A stretch of DNA of 6,014 bases. Source: an uncultured Beijerinckiaceae bacterium (GTDB lineage Bacteria > Pseudomonadota > Alphaproteobacteria > Rhizobiales > Beijerinckiaceae). Under the pieces are notes generated by a model. It saw only the letters and a program-made list of their open reading frames with translations, was not told where the DNA came from and ran no database searches. Position numbers and translations under genes: made by a program. Every line of letters starts with the position of its first letter. Within the stretch, counting starts at the first letter, position 1. The stretch lies in the NCBI GenBank assembly GCA_937863205.1, contig CALMGA010000252.1, positions 1 to 6,014 of the forward strand. Reading direction: 5' to 3'. Shown one piece after another: positions 1 through 5,412 of the stretch.

Positions 1-97
1 TGATCGGTGCCGCCTGAACAGATTTGAGCATCATCGAGATCGCGTCAGACCCAACATTGGGCGCCGATTGGGGGTCAATGTTCCAAGCCGTTTGACA
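1..97. mobile_element. Right-end remnant of an IS21-family element
   Basis: Seen: positions 60-78 read ggcgccgattgggggtcaa, and the tract ends in tttgaca at 91-97. Positions 57-78 match 5524-5545 at 21 of 22 bases, and there the same motif forms one arm of a clear inverted-repeat pair. Known: IS21-family ends carry repeated terminal motifs and finish in 5'-CA-3'. Inference: the element lies to the left of the window and its end is at about 97. The neighbouring IS630 reading frame supports this: it is recognisable only from codon 99, and the in-frame TGA at 93-95 then belongs to the IS21 end. Positions 1-56 contain no gene I recognise and would be the interior of the element. Whether istA and istB exist further left cannot be seen. 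Confidence 0.6.
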
Positions 98-98
98 C

Positions 99-569
99 TA
101 TGGCCGCGCCCCACGCGGCGCGCGCTGCCGCCTCGTTGTGCCGCACGGGCACTACAAGACCACAACCGTCACCGCTGCCCTGCGCGCAAGCGGCCTGATC
201 GCCACTGCCTTGTGCGACGGTGCCACCAACGGGGCGCGCTTCCTGGCTTACGTGTCGGACGTCCTCGTCCCGGTGCTCAAGCGCGGCGACACCGTCATCC
301 TGGACAACCTGCCCGCCCACAAGGTCAAGGGCGTGCAGGACGCAGTCGAGGCGGCGGGCGCACGCCTGCTCTACCTCCCCGCCTACAGCCCAGACTTCAA
401 CCCGATCGAGCAAGCCTTCGCCAAGCTGAAAGCGCTGCTCCGCTCCGCCGCGGCGCGCACCGTCCCCGAACTCTGGGACACCATCCGGCAAGCCTTCAAA
501 CGGTTCACCCCCAGCGAGTGCCGAAACTATCTCGCAGCCGCAGGTTACGACGCCTATGATCCAAGCTGA
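99..569 (+). pseudogene. IS630-family DDE transposase, C-terminal remnant
   Basis: This is the C-terminal half of an IS630 (DDE_3) transposase. The frame opens with YGRAPRG at 99, runs through [10 protein letters not shown] and ends at TGA 567-569. A GTG at 138 could start a 143-residue product. Counting from that GTG, the second catalytic aspartate is D56 in [10 protein letters not shown] and the catalytic glutamate is E91 in [15 protein letters not shown]. The 34 residues between them are the DD34E spacing typical of IS630/Tc1-mariner enzymes. The first catalytic aspartate and the N-terminal helix-turn-helix are missing, removed at the junction with the IS21 end at about 97. It should be inactive. 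A diverged second fragment lies at 4763-4945. Confidence 0.9.
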
Positions 570-584
570 GCGACAGCAGCTCTA
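570..584. mobile_element. Probable right terminus of the IS630 element
   Basis: Directly after the transposase stop the sequence reads gcgacagcagctcta. IS630-family elements insert at TA and keep a short terminal repeat just outside the transposase stop, so the TA at 583-584 is the likely boundary. The left terminus is gone, so the inverted-repeat pairing cannot be tested. The host reading frame that continues from 585 supports this position. Confidence 0.35.
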
Positions 585-1010
585 AGTCCGGAGCTTGCGG
601 ACCACGAGGCGCGGCGGCTGCCCCTTGGCTTCGATGCTCCCCGGAAGGGTGAGCGCCTGCGCGAGATCATCGCCGCCGGCGACGCGTGGCAGGCCGAGCG
701 GGCGCGCGCCTATGAAGCTGCCGGGCTCGGGGACTTGGATCGCGCCTACGACCAGGAGGCCGGGCGGCGGGCGGCGCTGGCGATCGCGATCCTGCCGGCC
801 CGCACGCCCGAAGGTGTTTGCGCAAAGGTGCGCGCCGTCGCGGCCGTGGATTGCTGGAGCGTAGATGCCCTGAAGGATGGCGGCTTCGCGCAACGGATGT
901 CCGACGCCAAGGATGAGGAGATGGGCGAGCCGCTGCTGCTGTCGATGATCCTCGACGTCGCCCGGCTCGGCGAGCCCATGGTGCCGACCGCTCACGGCGA
1001 GGCGGCGTGA
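585..1010 (+). pseudogene. Unrecognised protein, 5' end replaced by IS630
   Basis: I do not recognise this protein. The frame is open from the IS630 boundary to TGA 1008-1010 (about 141 codons) and has the strong third-position G/C of a real gene. It contains no ATG or GTG before its middle. The first usable start is TTG at 735, but plausible protein sequence (LSPELADHEARRLPLGFDAP, then a charged helical stretch rich in Arg, Glu and Ala) extends well upstream of that. The simplest reading is that IS630 insertion or a linked deletion removed the original start. The product is soluble and mostly alpha-helical, with no signal peptide or membrane segment. It probably shared a transcript with the gene at 1012, which begins one base after its stop. 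A short version from TTG 735 (91 residues) could still be made. Confidence 0.5.
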
Positions 1011-1011
1011 C

Positions 1012-1275
1012 TTGGCGGTGATCCTCGCCTTCCCCGGCTGCAGGGTGCCGCCGCACGCTCCGGCCCTGCCCAGCCTGCCGGTGCCGTTCACCCCGGCATG
1101 GCAGCGCGAGCACCTGCCGCTCATCGATGCTGCCCTGGACCTGCTCGCCACCGACGACGCCGAGTTCGCGCGGCGCTGCCGACTGATGGCCGACGAGGCG
1201 CAATGGCTCAGCCCCGACGTGCGGCTCAGCGTGGCGATCGTCTCGGCGCTGGAGTGGCGGGCGGTGGAGGAGTGA
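1012..1275 (+). CDS. Small hypothetical protein, 87 aa
   Basis: I do not recognise this protein. The frame runs from TTG 1012 to TGA 1273-1275, with GTG 1018 as an alternative start. The start lies one base after the stop of the upstream frame, so translation is probably coupled and the two were an operon. The first 25 residues are rich in proline and small hydrophobic residues. The rest is a helical, acidic and arginine-rich segment (about residues 30-85) with several Trp and Leu. There is no signal peptide, membrane helix or Cys cluster. Codon use matches the neighbouring host genes. If the upstream gene is broken, this one may have lost its promoter unless IS630 supplies one. Confidence 0.55.
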   Translation: MAVILAFPGCRVPPHAPALPSLPVPFTPAWQREHLPLIDAALDLLATDDAEFARRCRLMADEAQWLSPDVRLSVAIVSALEWRAVEE

Positions 1276-1434
1276 AACGGTCCGCTCTTGCTAAAAATGA
1301 TTTGGCGCAAGCGAACCATAACAGAAGTAAAATAATGCCAACTCATCCTTCGCCACAGAGGCGTCGGCACGGTGTCCAGCATTGCAGCGAATGTCCGACG
1401 CCCACAATGCTTAGAGCCATGCTGCGGCTTCGCC
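1276..1434. other. Convergent intergenic region with an inverted repeat
   Basis: This 159-bp spacer lies between the 3' ends of a plus-strand and a minus-strand gene. It holds an AT-richer stretch (about 1290-1340) and an 8-bp perfect inverted repeat, ggcgtcgg at 1360-1367 with ccgacgcc at 1395-1402, separated by 27 bases. No T-tract follows the stem closely on either strand; the nearest on the minus strand is attatttt, about 20-40 bases downstream. It could terminate the minus-strand transcript, but the long loop makes this weak. I see no gene here. Confidence 0.3.
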
Positions 1435-1983
1435 TCAGTCGTGCGTGCCTTCTTCCGACAGCTGCAGCGGCCTCTTGATCTTGTAGGAGCCGGTCATCTT
1501 GCCGGCGGCTTGGTAAGCGCCGGTATCGTCCAGGTTGAGGCTGTTGATATCGGTCGCCATGCCGGTGATACCGTCGTATTTGCCGGTGCCCGACTTGAAA
1601 TGCCACTCCATCGTAACCGCCTTGAACGGCTTCGGCCCATTGGTGACGTATTCCGCGTAGAGAAGATCGCCATCCGCATCCTTGAAGTTGCAGTAGCCGT
1701 GCGAGTCGATGGTACGTTGCTCACGGCTGGTGAAGCGAACGTTGGTGCAGCGCCCGGCGACGAGGTGCAGGAAGCCGGCGCCGCCGTCGTTGAGCGTGGT
1801 GACGAGATAGCGATTGACGGTGAGGTCGAGTCCCTCGCCGATGTCGATGGGCGAAGCGGGGGTCGAGGTGGTGAAGGTGTAGGACAGCTGGAACTTCGCC
1901 GCTGAGGGGAAGGGTTCGGCGCGGGCGGCGGATTGGGCAGCGAGGGGCAGCAGCAGGGCGAGGAGGGGCAGCAGCGGCTTCAT
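1435..1983 (-). CDS. Secreted hypothetical protein, 182 aa
   Basis: I cannot name this protein. Residues 1-22 form a classic Sec signal peptide: MKP, a leucine-rich core, then a probable cut after ARA before Glu23. The mature part is about 160 residues with alternating polar and hydrophobic residues suggesting a small all-beta fold. C79 (GRCTNVRF) and C98 (HGYCNF) could form a disulfide in the periplasm. GTGKYDGITG at 132-141 is a turn motif I associate with small secreted beta-barrel-like proteins of unknown role. KDADGD at 101-106 loosely resembles a calcium-binding loop. The ATG has GGAGA five bases upstream, so this start is secure. It lies 51 bp downstream of the membrane peptide gene on the same strand and is probably co-transcribed with it. 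It acts outside the cytoplasm; the function is unknown. Confidence 0.8.
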   Translation of the reverse strand: MKPLLPLLALLLPLAAQSAARAEPFPSAAKFQLSYTFTTSTPASPIDIGEGLDLTVNRYLVTTLNDGGAGFLHLVAGRCTNVRFTSREQRTIDSHGYCNFKDADGDLLYAEYVTNGPKPFKAVTMEWHFKSGTGKYDGITGMATDINSLNLDDTGAYQAAGKMTGSYKIKRPLQLSEEGTHD

Positions 1984-2021
1984 GACTGTCTCCGGATCGT
2001 GGGATGGCTACGGCGACGGAC

Positions 2022-2036
2022 GACCCGAAGCGGGTC
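2022..2036 (-). repeat. Intercistronic hairpin overlapping a stop codon
   Basis: gacccg (2022-2027), aag, cgggtc (2031-2036) is a perfect 6-bp stem with a 3-base loop. It sits in the 51-bp gap between two minus-strand genes, and its first two bases in the transcript belong to the TGA (2037-2035) of the upstream gene. No T-run follows, so it is not a standard intrinsic terminator. It could set the ratio of the two products by stabilising or attenuating the mRNA, or it may have no function. Confidence 0.4.
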
Positions 2037-2247
2037 AGAGGCCGGTGATGGTGGCGAGGGCATCGGTGGCGGACGCGGCGTTGGGCGCATGCAGGATCGC
2101 GGCGAAAGCCAGCGCGGCGACGCCGACGATCACGGCATAGAGCGCGACATCGGCACCATGGCGATGCAGTATCTCTCCGGCACCGGCGGTCAACGTTGAG
2201 ATATCGACATTGCGGGTCGCATGGGTCGTTGTGATCTCGGTCGGCAT
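2035..2247 (-). CDS. Single-pass membrane peptide, 70 aa
   Basis: I do not recognise this small protein. Residues 1-32 are polar (MPTEITTTHATRNVDIS). A clear transmembrane helix follows at about 33-53 (ADVALYAVIVGVAALAFAAI), then a 17-residue Ala/Thr-rich tail. There is no signal-peptidase site, so it probably stays in the inner membrane. The ATG at 2247 has GGAGT nine bases upstream, and third-position G/C is strong, so I take it as real despite its length. It is the first gene of a probable two-gene minus-strand unit with the secreted protein downstream. It is transcribed away from the regulator at 2478, which could control both. Confidence 0.65.
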   Translation of the reverse strand: MPTEITTTHATRNVDISTLTAGAGEILHRHGADVALYAVIVGVAALAFAAILHAPNAASATDALATITGL

Positions 2248-2477
2248 CGTCAGGGAACTCCATTACAGGCGGTCGCGACGGCAAGGCATCAAAACGGCAC
2301 CCCAGAACACGGGGCTTGTCCGCTCACTTGTGTCGATTGCCTCTATCGAGTTGTGGCATGACGGGCGATTGTTACAAATGGCTAACTTTGCGTAGATTAA
2401 GACATGGCATCGTCACGTCAGGCATCCCGCTATGGATGATAGGTTTGCAGGCTTCCTTCACATCCGCGTGAGCCTAC
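2248..2477. promoter_or_regulatory. Divergent control region
   Basis: This 230-bp spacer lies between the start of the minus-strand membrane-peptide gene and the plus-strand regulator, so it must hold promoters for both directions. It is clearly richer in A/T than the flanking genes, especially at 2330-2530. A small hairpin, cccc-agaaca-cgggg, lies at about 2302-2316. I found no strong symmetrical operator. A 26-codon open frame begins at 2432. Confidence 0.45.
2369..2398 (+). promoter_or_regulatory. Possible sigma70-type promoter for the regulator
   Basis: TTGTTA at 2369-2374 and TAGATT at 2393-2398 are separated by 18 bases in the AT-rich part of the spacer. This gives a leader of about 70 bases before the TTG start at 2478. 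Both boxes differ from consensus (TTGACA, TATAAT), so this is only a candidate. Confidence 0.25.
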
Positions 2478-2512
2478 TTGTTGCTTTACAGACACACACG
2501 CGAACTTTATAG
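2432..2512 (+). CDS. Possible 26-aa leader peptide or displaced N-terminus
   Basis: ATG 2432 opens a 26-codon frame (MDDRFAGFLHIRVSLLVALQ, then THTRTL) ending at TAG 2510-2512. It overlaps the first 35 bases of the regulator in another frame. No good ribosome binding site is visible. It could be a leader peptide coupled to the regulator, or the true N-terminus of the regulator separated by a frameshift near 2478-2512. It could also be chance, given its length. Confidence 0.25.
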   Translation: MDDRFAGFLHIRVSLLVALQTHTRTL

Positions 2513-3455
2513 TGAAATTGCCGCCTTTGAGCTTGCTTTAAGATCCGGAGTCTCAACCAGCAGGGGTCGTAGAAGACAAGCGGTACCATCCAAATCCCTT
2601 GCGAGCATTGGGGAGCGCATCATCGTTGAGGTTGCCGCCGACGCCATCCTCGCCCACCCGCGCTTCGCCGAGGCCCGGGCGGCGCACCTTGATACCGCGG
2701 TGACGTTATTCCGCGGTGATCGCTTCGTTGTCCTCATGATGGCGGATGCCGGCGCCATCCTGATGCGCGGCTTCCTGGTCGGCCTGCACCTCAGCTTTGA
2801 CGCGGACGATCCCGCGACTTGGGCGACGCCCAGCAACCTGCATCGGGCGCTGGCCGGACGCGGTCTCATCAGCCCGCGCCGCGTCGACGACATGCTCGCC
2901 CGCCTCCGCGCCGCCGGCCGCGTCGCGACGACGGCCGCGCCCAGTGACCGCCGCATCAGCCTGCTGGTGCCGAGCGCGGACCTCATACGGCACGACCGCG
3001 AGCACCTCGCCGCCTACCACCGCTTCCTGCTCGTACTCTATCCCGGCCGCGGCTACGAGTGGGTGTTGAGCGAGGATGCGACGGCGCACCAAGCTCTGCG
3101 CCGCGAGGGCATTCGCGACCTTCCCCGGGCTCTGTCGGTGCTGCAGCATCCGGCGATGATGCTGTTCCTGTCACGCGGCGTCGGCTATCTCGCACTGCTA
3201 CTGGTGCTGCAGGCGGAACTGCGCGGCGAGCGTCTGAGCTGGTCAGCGATGGCGGAGGCACTCGGGGTATCGCGCTCCCACTTGCGACGCCTGTTCGTTG
3301 AAGCCGAAGGTGCGGGCTACGTGCGCCTCTGCACCGGCAGCAAGCGTCCGATGGCTGTGCTGCCCGAGCTGTGGTGCGCCTACGACGAGTTCCTGGCCGG
3401 CGTCGAGGCCGATCAGGATGCTATCGCGCAGGCGGCATGGAGCGGATCGCAGTAG
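2478..3455 (+). CDS. Two-winged-helix transcriptional regulator, MarR-like
   Basis: This is a predicted cytoplasmic DNA-binding regulator of 325 residues. Two winged-helix-like segments are visible. The first is at about 115-165 (PSNLHRALAGRGLISPRRVD, a recognition-helix-like DDMLARLRAAGRV, then a DRRISLLVP wing). The second is at about 254-297 (WSAMAEALGVSRSHLRRLFV, then EAEGAGYVRL and a KRPMAVLP wing). Residues 170-250 are helical and hydrophobic and may form a dimer or ligand domain. This is about twice the length of a single-domain MarR protein, so MarR-like describes the fold only. The start is weak: tandem TTG codons at 2478 and 2481 are the only options after the in-frame TGA at 2469-2471, with no clear ribosome binding site. 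Codons 1-40 are less G/C-rich than the rest, hinting at a disturbed 5' end. It diverges from the 2035-2247/1435-1983 pair, its likely targets. Confidence 0.65.
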   Translation: MLLYRHTRELYSEIAAFELALRSGVSTSRGRRRQAVPSKSLASIGERIIVEVAADAILAHPRFAEARAAHLDTAVTLFRGDRFVVLMMADAGAILMRGFLVGLHLSFDADDPATWATPSNLHRALAGRGLISPRRVDDMLARLRAAGRVATTAAPSDRRISLLVPSADLIRHDREHLAAYHRFLLVLYPGRGYEWVLSEDATAHQALRREGIRDLPRALSVLQHPAMMLFLSRGVGYLALLLVLQAELRGERLSWSAMAEALGVSRSHLRRLFVEAEGAGYVRLCTGSKRPMAVLPELWCAYDEFLAGVEADQDAIAQAAWSGSQ

Positions 3456-3505
3456 CGCGGCAGTAGGCCGGGCGAAGACCACGAGATGCCGATCGCGCTG
3501 AACAG

Positions 3506-3742
3506 TTGCCGGAGCTACTGCCGACAGGTCGGGAAGGTTTTACGTCCCGCATAGAAATACCGCGACTGACGCTCCGATGGACATCTTTGCGTGGGACGGC
3601 GGCGATCCGGCGGCTGCACGCCGATGCGGCACTGAACCAGAGCTGCCGCGAGGCGGGGCTGGCCTTCATCCGCGAGGCGATAAGCGAGAACCGCGTCGAC
3701 GTGCTGATGGGCGTTGCGGCCGGACAGGCACGCAGGCCGTAG
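3506..3742 (+). CDS. Small hypothetical protein, up to 78 aa, start uncertain
   Basis: I do not recognise this protein. From TTG 3587 to TAG 3740-3742 the frame has clean third-position G/C and protein-like sequence (LRGTAAIRRLHADAALNQSC, then REAGLAFIREAISENRVDVL), a helical and mixed-charge segment. The 27 codons from TTG 3506 to 3587 look less like coding sequence (ata, aca, cga codons), so the true start may be 3587 or the 5' end may be degraded. Another frame offers ATG 3577 (MDIFAWDGGDP) but turns into arginine-rich nonsense, so a frameshift there is possible. The gene lies 12 bp before the next small gene and may form an operon with it. Confidence 0.4.
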   Translation: MPELLPTGREGFTSRIEIPRLTLRWTSLRGTAAIRRLHADAALNQSCREAGLAFIREAISENRVDVLMGVAAGQARRP

Positions 3743-3754
3743 GGCGGCAGGGCC

Positions 3755-4054
3755 GTGGACAAGAAGCGTCGAACCACCATGCTGCCCGACGCCGGCGCGC
3801 TGCTGCGCTCCCTTGCGCTGGAGATCATCCGCATGGTGGCGCTGACCTGCATCGCGATCGAGGTGCACCTGCTACCCGGCCCATACCTTCCGCTGAACTG
3901 GCGCATCGGCAAGCTCGACGTCGGCTGCGAGGATTACGGTGCGGCGCGCGACAAGGCCGATGCGCTGCAAGGCTCGCGGCATTGGATCATGGTCCCGGAC
4001 GGCGATCCACTCGACGGGCAGCCCTACGGGCGCGAGCAGGCGCCGCGATCGTAG
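3755..4054 (+). CDS. Small hypothetical protein, 99 aa
   Basis: I do not recognise this protein. The frame runs from GTG 3755 to TAG 4052-4054; ATG 3779 is an internal alternative. A purine-rich stretch (agggcggcaggg) before the GTG favours the longer form. Residues 17-42 (LLRSLALEIIRMVALTCIAI and on) are hydrophobic with scattered charges, so they could be an amphipathic or membrane-associated helix. The C-terminal half (LNWRIGKLDVGCEDYGAARD, then KADALQGSRHWIMVPDGDP) is soluble, with two Cys in the whole protein. Codon use is typical of the region. It follows the 3506-3742 frame by 12 bp, so the two are probably co-transcribed, and lies 139 bp before the DUF892 gene. Confidence 0.6.
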   Translation: MDKKRRTTMLPDAGALLRSLALEIIRMVALTCIAIEVHLLPGPYLPLNWRIGKLDVGCEDYGAARDKADALQGSRHWIMVPDGDPLDGQPYGREQAPRS

Positions 4055-4193
4055 GGAGACACGCCACTTCAGCAGCATGGTGGGTGCCCAGTGGTGCTCA
4101 CTCCGTCGCAACAGACGGCCGGAACCAAGACGCACGCGCTCGCTTCGCTTCCCGCCGCGGCAGTGCCCGGCGGATCAGGATCCAGGAGAGACC
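4055..4193 (+). promoter_or_regulatory. Upstream region of the DUF892 gene
   Basis: The spacer ends in a strong ribosome binding site, AGGAG at 4184-4188, five bases before the ATG. A 6-bp stem (ccgccg 4152-4157, cggcgg 4168-4173) lies just upstream. GGAAC at 4121-4125 followed 16 bases later by GCTT (4142-4145) is a partial match to the alphaproteobacterial EcfG general-stress promoter (GGAAC, 16-18 bases, CGTT). The -10 part matches poorly, so this is only suggestive. Confidence 0.35.
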
Positions 4194-4691
4194 ATGAGCA
4201 GCGCGACATCTGTATTGGACATCTATCTTACCGGGCTGCGCAACCAGCACGCCGTCGAAACGCAGGCGATCGGCACGCTTCAGAACGAGATGCCGCGCAC
4301 GAAGGCCTACCCGGCGCTCCATACGAGAATGGAGCAGGACAAGGAGCAGGCGACGCGCCAAGCCGCCCGCCTCGACGAGAAACTCGGCAGGCACGGCACC
4401 CGCAAGGCGCTGGCCAAGGAAGCCGTGGCGGGCACGGTGGCGACGGTGGCGGGCTTCATCCACGCGCCGTCCAGCGACGACGTCTTGAAGAACGTGCTCG
4501 CGGCGATCGGTTACAAGGCCTACGAGATCGCCTCCTACAAAACGCTTCTCACCTTGGCTGATGCTGCTGGCGCCGTGGACGACAAGGTGATGCTGGAGAA
4601 GTCGATGCAGGAGGAGCAGGAGATGGGCGACTGGCTTGGAAGCCATCTTCCTGAGATCGTGCAGGCTTACGTTCAGCAGCAGGCCAGCTGA
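4194..4691 (+). CDS. DUF892 (YciE/YciF-like) ferritin-like protein
   Basis: This is a 165-residue cytoplasmic protein of the DUF892 family, ferritin-like four-helix bundles related to YciE/YciF and linked to stress conditions. The family hallmark is at the N-terminus: VLDIYLTGLRNQHAVETQAI, with E22 in helix 1. Helix 2 (about 40-66) holds E47 and E51. Helix 3 (about 96-123, VLKNVLAAIGYKAYEIASYK) holds E111. Helix 4 (about 128-161) holds the acidic EEQEM cluster (E140, E141, E143). These acidic residues are placed as expected for a di-metal site, though which ones bind metal is inferred. Length is normal for the family. ATG 4194 is chosen over an in-frame extension from 3939 because AGGAG lies five bases upstream and the family motif begins there. 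The exact biochemical role is not settled. Confidence 0.9.
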   Translation: MSSATSVLDIYLTGLRNQHAVETQAIGTLQNEMPRTKAYPALHTRMEQDKEQATRQAARLDEKLGRHGTRKALAKEAVAGTVATVAGFIHAPSSDDVLKNVLAAIGYKAYEIASYKTLLTLADAAGAVDDKVMLEKSMQEEQEMGDWLGSHLPEIVQAYVQQQAS

Positions 4692-4762
4692 TCCCCGCGC
4701 CGCGCGCGTCGGCAGTCAGGGTTGCGGCGCCGAGACCTGATGCGCGTGCGGGGGTTGCCTCC
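4692..4762. other. Short spacer before the IS cluster
   Basis: This 71-bp GC-rich stretch follows the DUF892 stop. It contains a cggcgccg palindrome (about 4727-4734) and no clear T-tracted terminator. Similarity to IS630 starts only at about 4763-4769, so the break between host DNA and the transposon scar lies near the end of this segment. Confidence 0.3.
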
Positions 4763-4945
4763 CGGCGCGTCGGCGCACGGCTGCTCTACCTGCCGCCCTA
4801 CTGGCCGGACTTCAACCCGATCGAGCAACTCTTCGCTAAGCTGAAAGCTCTTCTGCGAACGGCTGCCGCACGGACCGTGCCCGACCTCTGGACCACGATC
4901 CGCGAGGCGTTCACCCGCTTCCCACCAGCCGAGTGCCGCAACTGA
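4763..4945 (+). pseudogene. IS630-family transposase, short C-terminal fragment
   Basis: The fragment reads [20 protein letters not shown], then [20 protein letters not shown] and on to PPAECRN. This corresponds to the last third of an IS630 transposase and is collinear with codons at about 355-525 of the copy near the left edge. It keeps only the catalytic glutamate (in DFNPIEQ); both catalytic aspartates are missing. A Trp replaces the usual Ser in [11 protein letters not shown]. There is no start codon. The frame breaks exactly after AAC (Asn) at 4942, where the other copy continues with YLAAAG, and the TGA stop is the first three bases of the inserted IS3-family end. The two copies are clearly diverged in sequence, so this is a different IS630 member rather than a recent duplicate. 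Confidence 0.85.
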
Positions 4946-5412
4946 TCCTCCCCCAGTGAAGTGGTCCGCCCTGAGGTATGGCTTTTGAGCCAGGACGAGG
5001 ACGGATCAGATGACAAGGAAGAGGCACAAGCCCGAAGAGATCGTTGCCAAGCTGCGCCAGGTTGACGTGCTGGTATCGCAAGGCCGGAGCGTCGCTGACG
5101 CCGTCCGCTCGATCGAGGTGACGGAGGTGACGTACTACCGCTGGCGCCAGGAGTTCGGCGGTCTGAAGTCGGATCAGGTGAAGCGGCTGAAGGAGCTTGA
5201 AACGGAGAACCTGCGGCTGCGCAAAGCGGTCGCTGACCTCACGCTGGACAAGCTCATCCCGAAGGAGGCTGCCTCGGGAAACTGGTGAGCCCCGCGCGTC
5301 GGCGGCTTTGCATCGAGCATGTGCGGCGGCAGTTCGCCGTCTCCGAGCGTCGCGTTTGTGCGGCGCTCGGCCAGCACCGCTCGACGCAACGCAGGACGCC
5401 GCGGGGCCGGGA
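4943..5412 (+). mobile_element. IS3-family element, left part only
   Basis: The left boundary is placed at 4943 (tgatcctcccccagtgaagt) because the IS630 frame is interrupted there after an intact ECRN codon series and because IS3-family ends begin with TG. A 67-bp leader precedes orfA at 5010, then orfB begins. The element stops at 5412, where the IS21-type mini-element begins. Most of orfB and the right inverted repeat are missing, so the element cannot move by itself. Confidence 0.7.
5010..5288 (+). CDS. IS3-family transposase OrfA
   Basis: OrfA (92 residues, complete) is the DNA-binding half of an IS3-family transposase. Residues 1-50 (MTRKRHKPEEIVAKLRQVDV, then SVADAVRSIEVTEVTYYRWR) form the Tnp_1 helix-turn-helix. 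Residues about 55-80 (SDQVKRLKELETENLRLRKA, then VADLTLDKL) form a leucine-zipper-like coiled coil used for dimerisation. In IS3 elements OrfA alone acts as a regulator and OrfAB is the active enzyme. KLIPKEAASGNW at the end has a proline where I would expect leucine in this subgroup, which may bend the last helix. The stop TGA 5286-5288 overlaps a GTG at 5285 in the -1 frame. I see no A-rich slippery heptamer in the overlap. The protein could still be made but lacks a catalytic partner here. Confidence 0.9.
   Translation: MTRKRHKPEEIVAKLRQVDVLVSQGRSVADAVRSIEVTEVTYYRWRQEFGGLKSDQVKRLKELETENLRLRKAVADLTLDKLIPKEAASGNW

Noticed and set aside
582..1382. Long minus-strand open frame of 266 codons
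   Set aside because: It is the complement of two better plus-strand frames (585-1010 and 1012-1275), has low-complexity Arg/Ser/Gly-rich sequence and no recognisable motif.
1372..1905. Plus-strand open frame of 177 codons
   Set aside because: It lies opposite the secreted-protein gene, which has a signal peptide and a ribosome binding site. The plus-strand translation is an antisense shadow.
3421..3912. Minus-strand frame of 163 codons
   Set aside because: Its composition is that of an antisense shadow (Arg, Ser, Ala-rich), with no start signal and no motif.
4152..4173. GC-rich hairpin as a terminator
   Set aside because: It has no T-tract, sits just upstream of a ribosome binding site, and a 6-bp GC stem is expected by chance in such DNA.
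3939..4193. N-terminal extension of the DUF892 protein from an upstream in-frame start
   Set aside because: The extension overlaps another gene, is Arg/Ser-rich, and the family motif plus a strong ribosome binding site fix the start at 4194.
3577..4197. Plus-strand frame of 206 codons beginning MDIFAWDGG
   Set aside because: Beyond the first dozen residues it becomes Arg/Ala/Gly-rich shadow sequence, while two other frames give better coding signal at 3587-3742 and 3755-4054.
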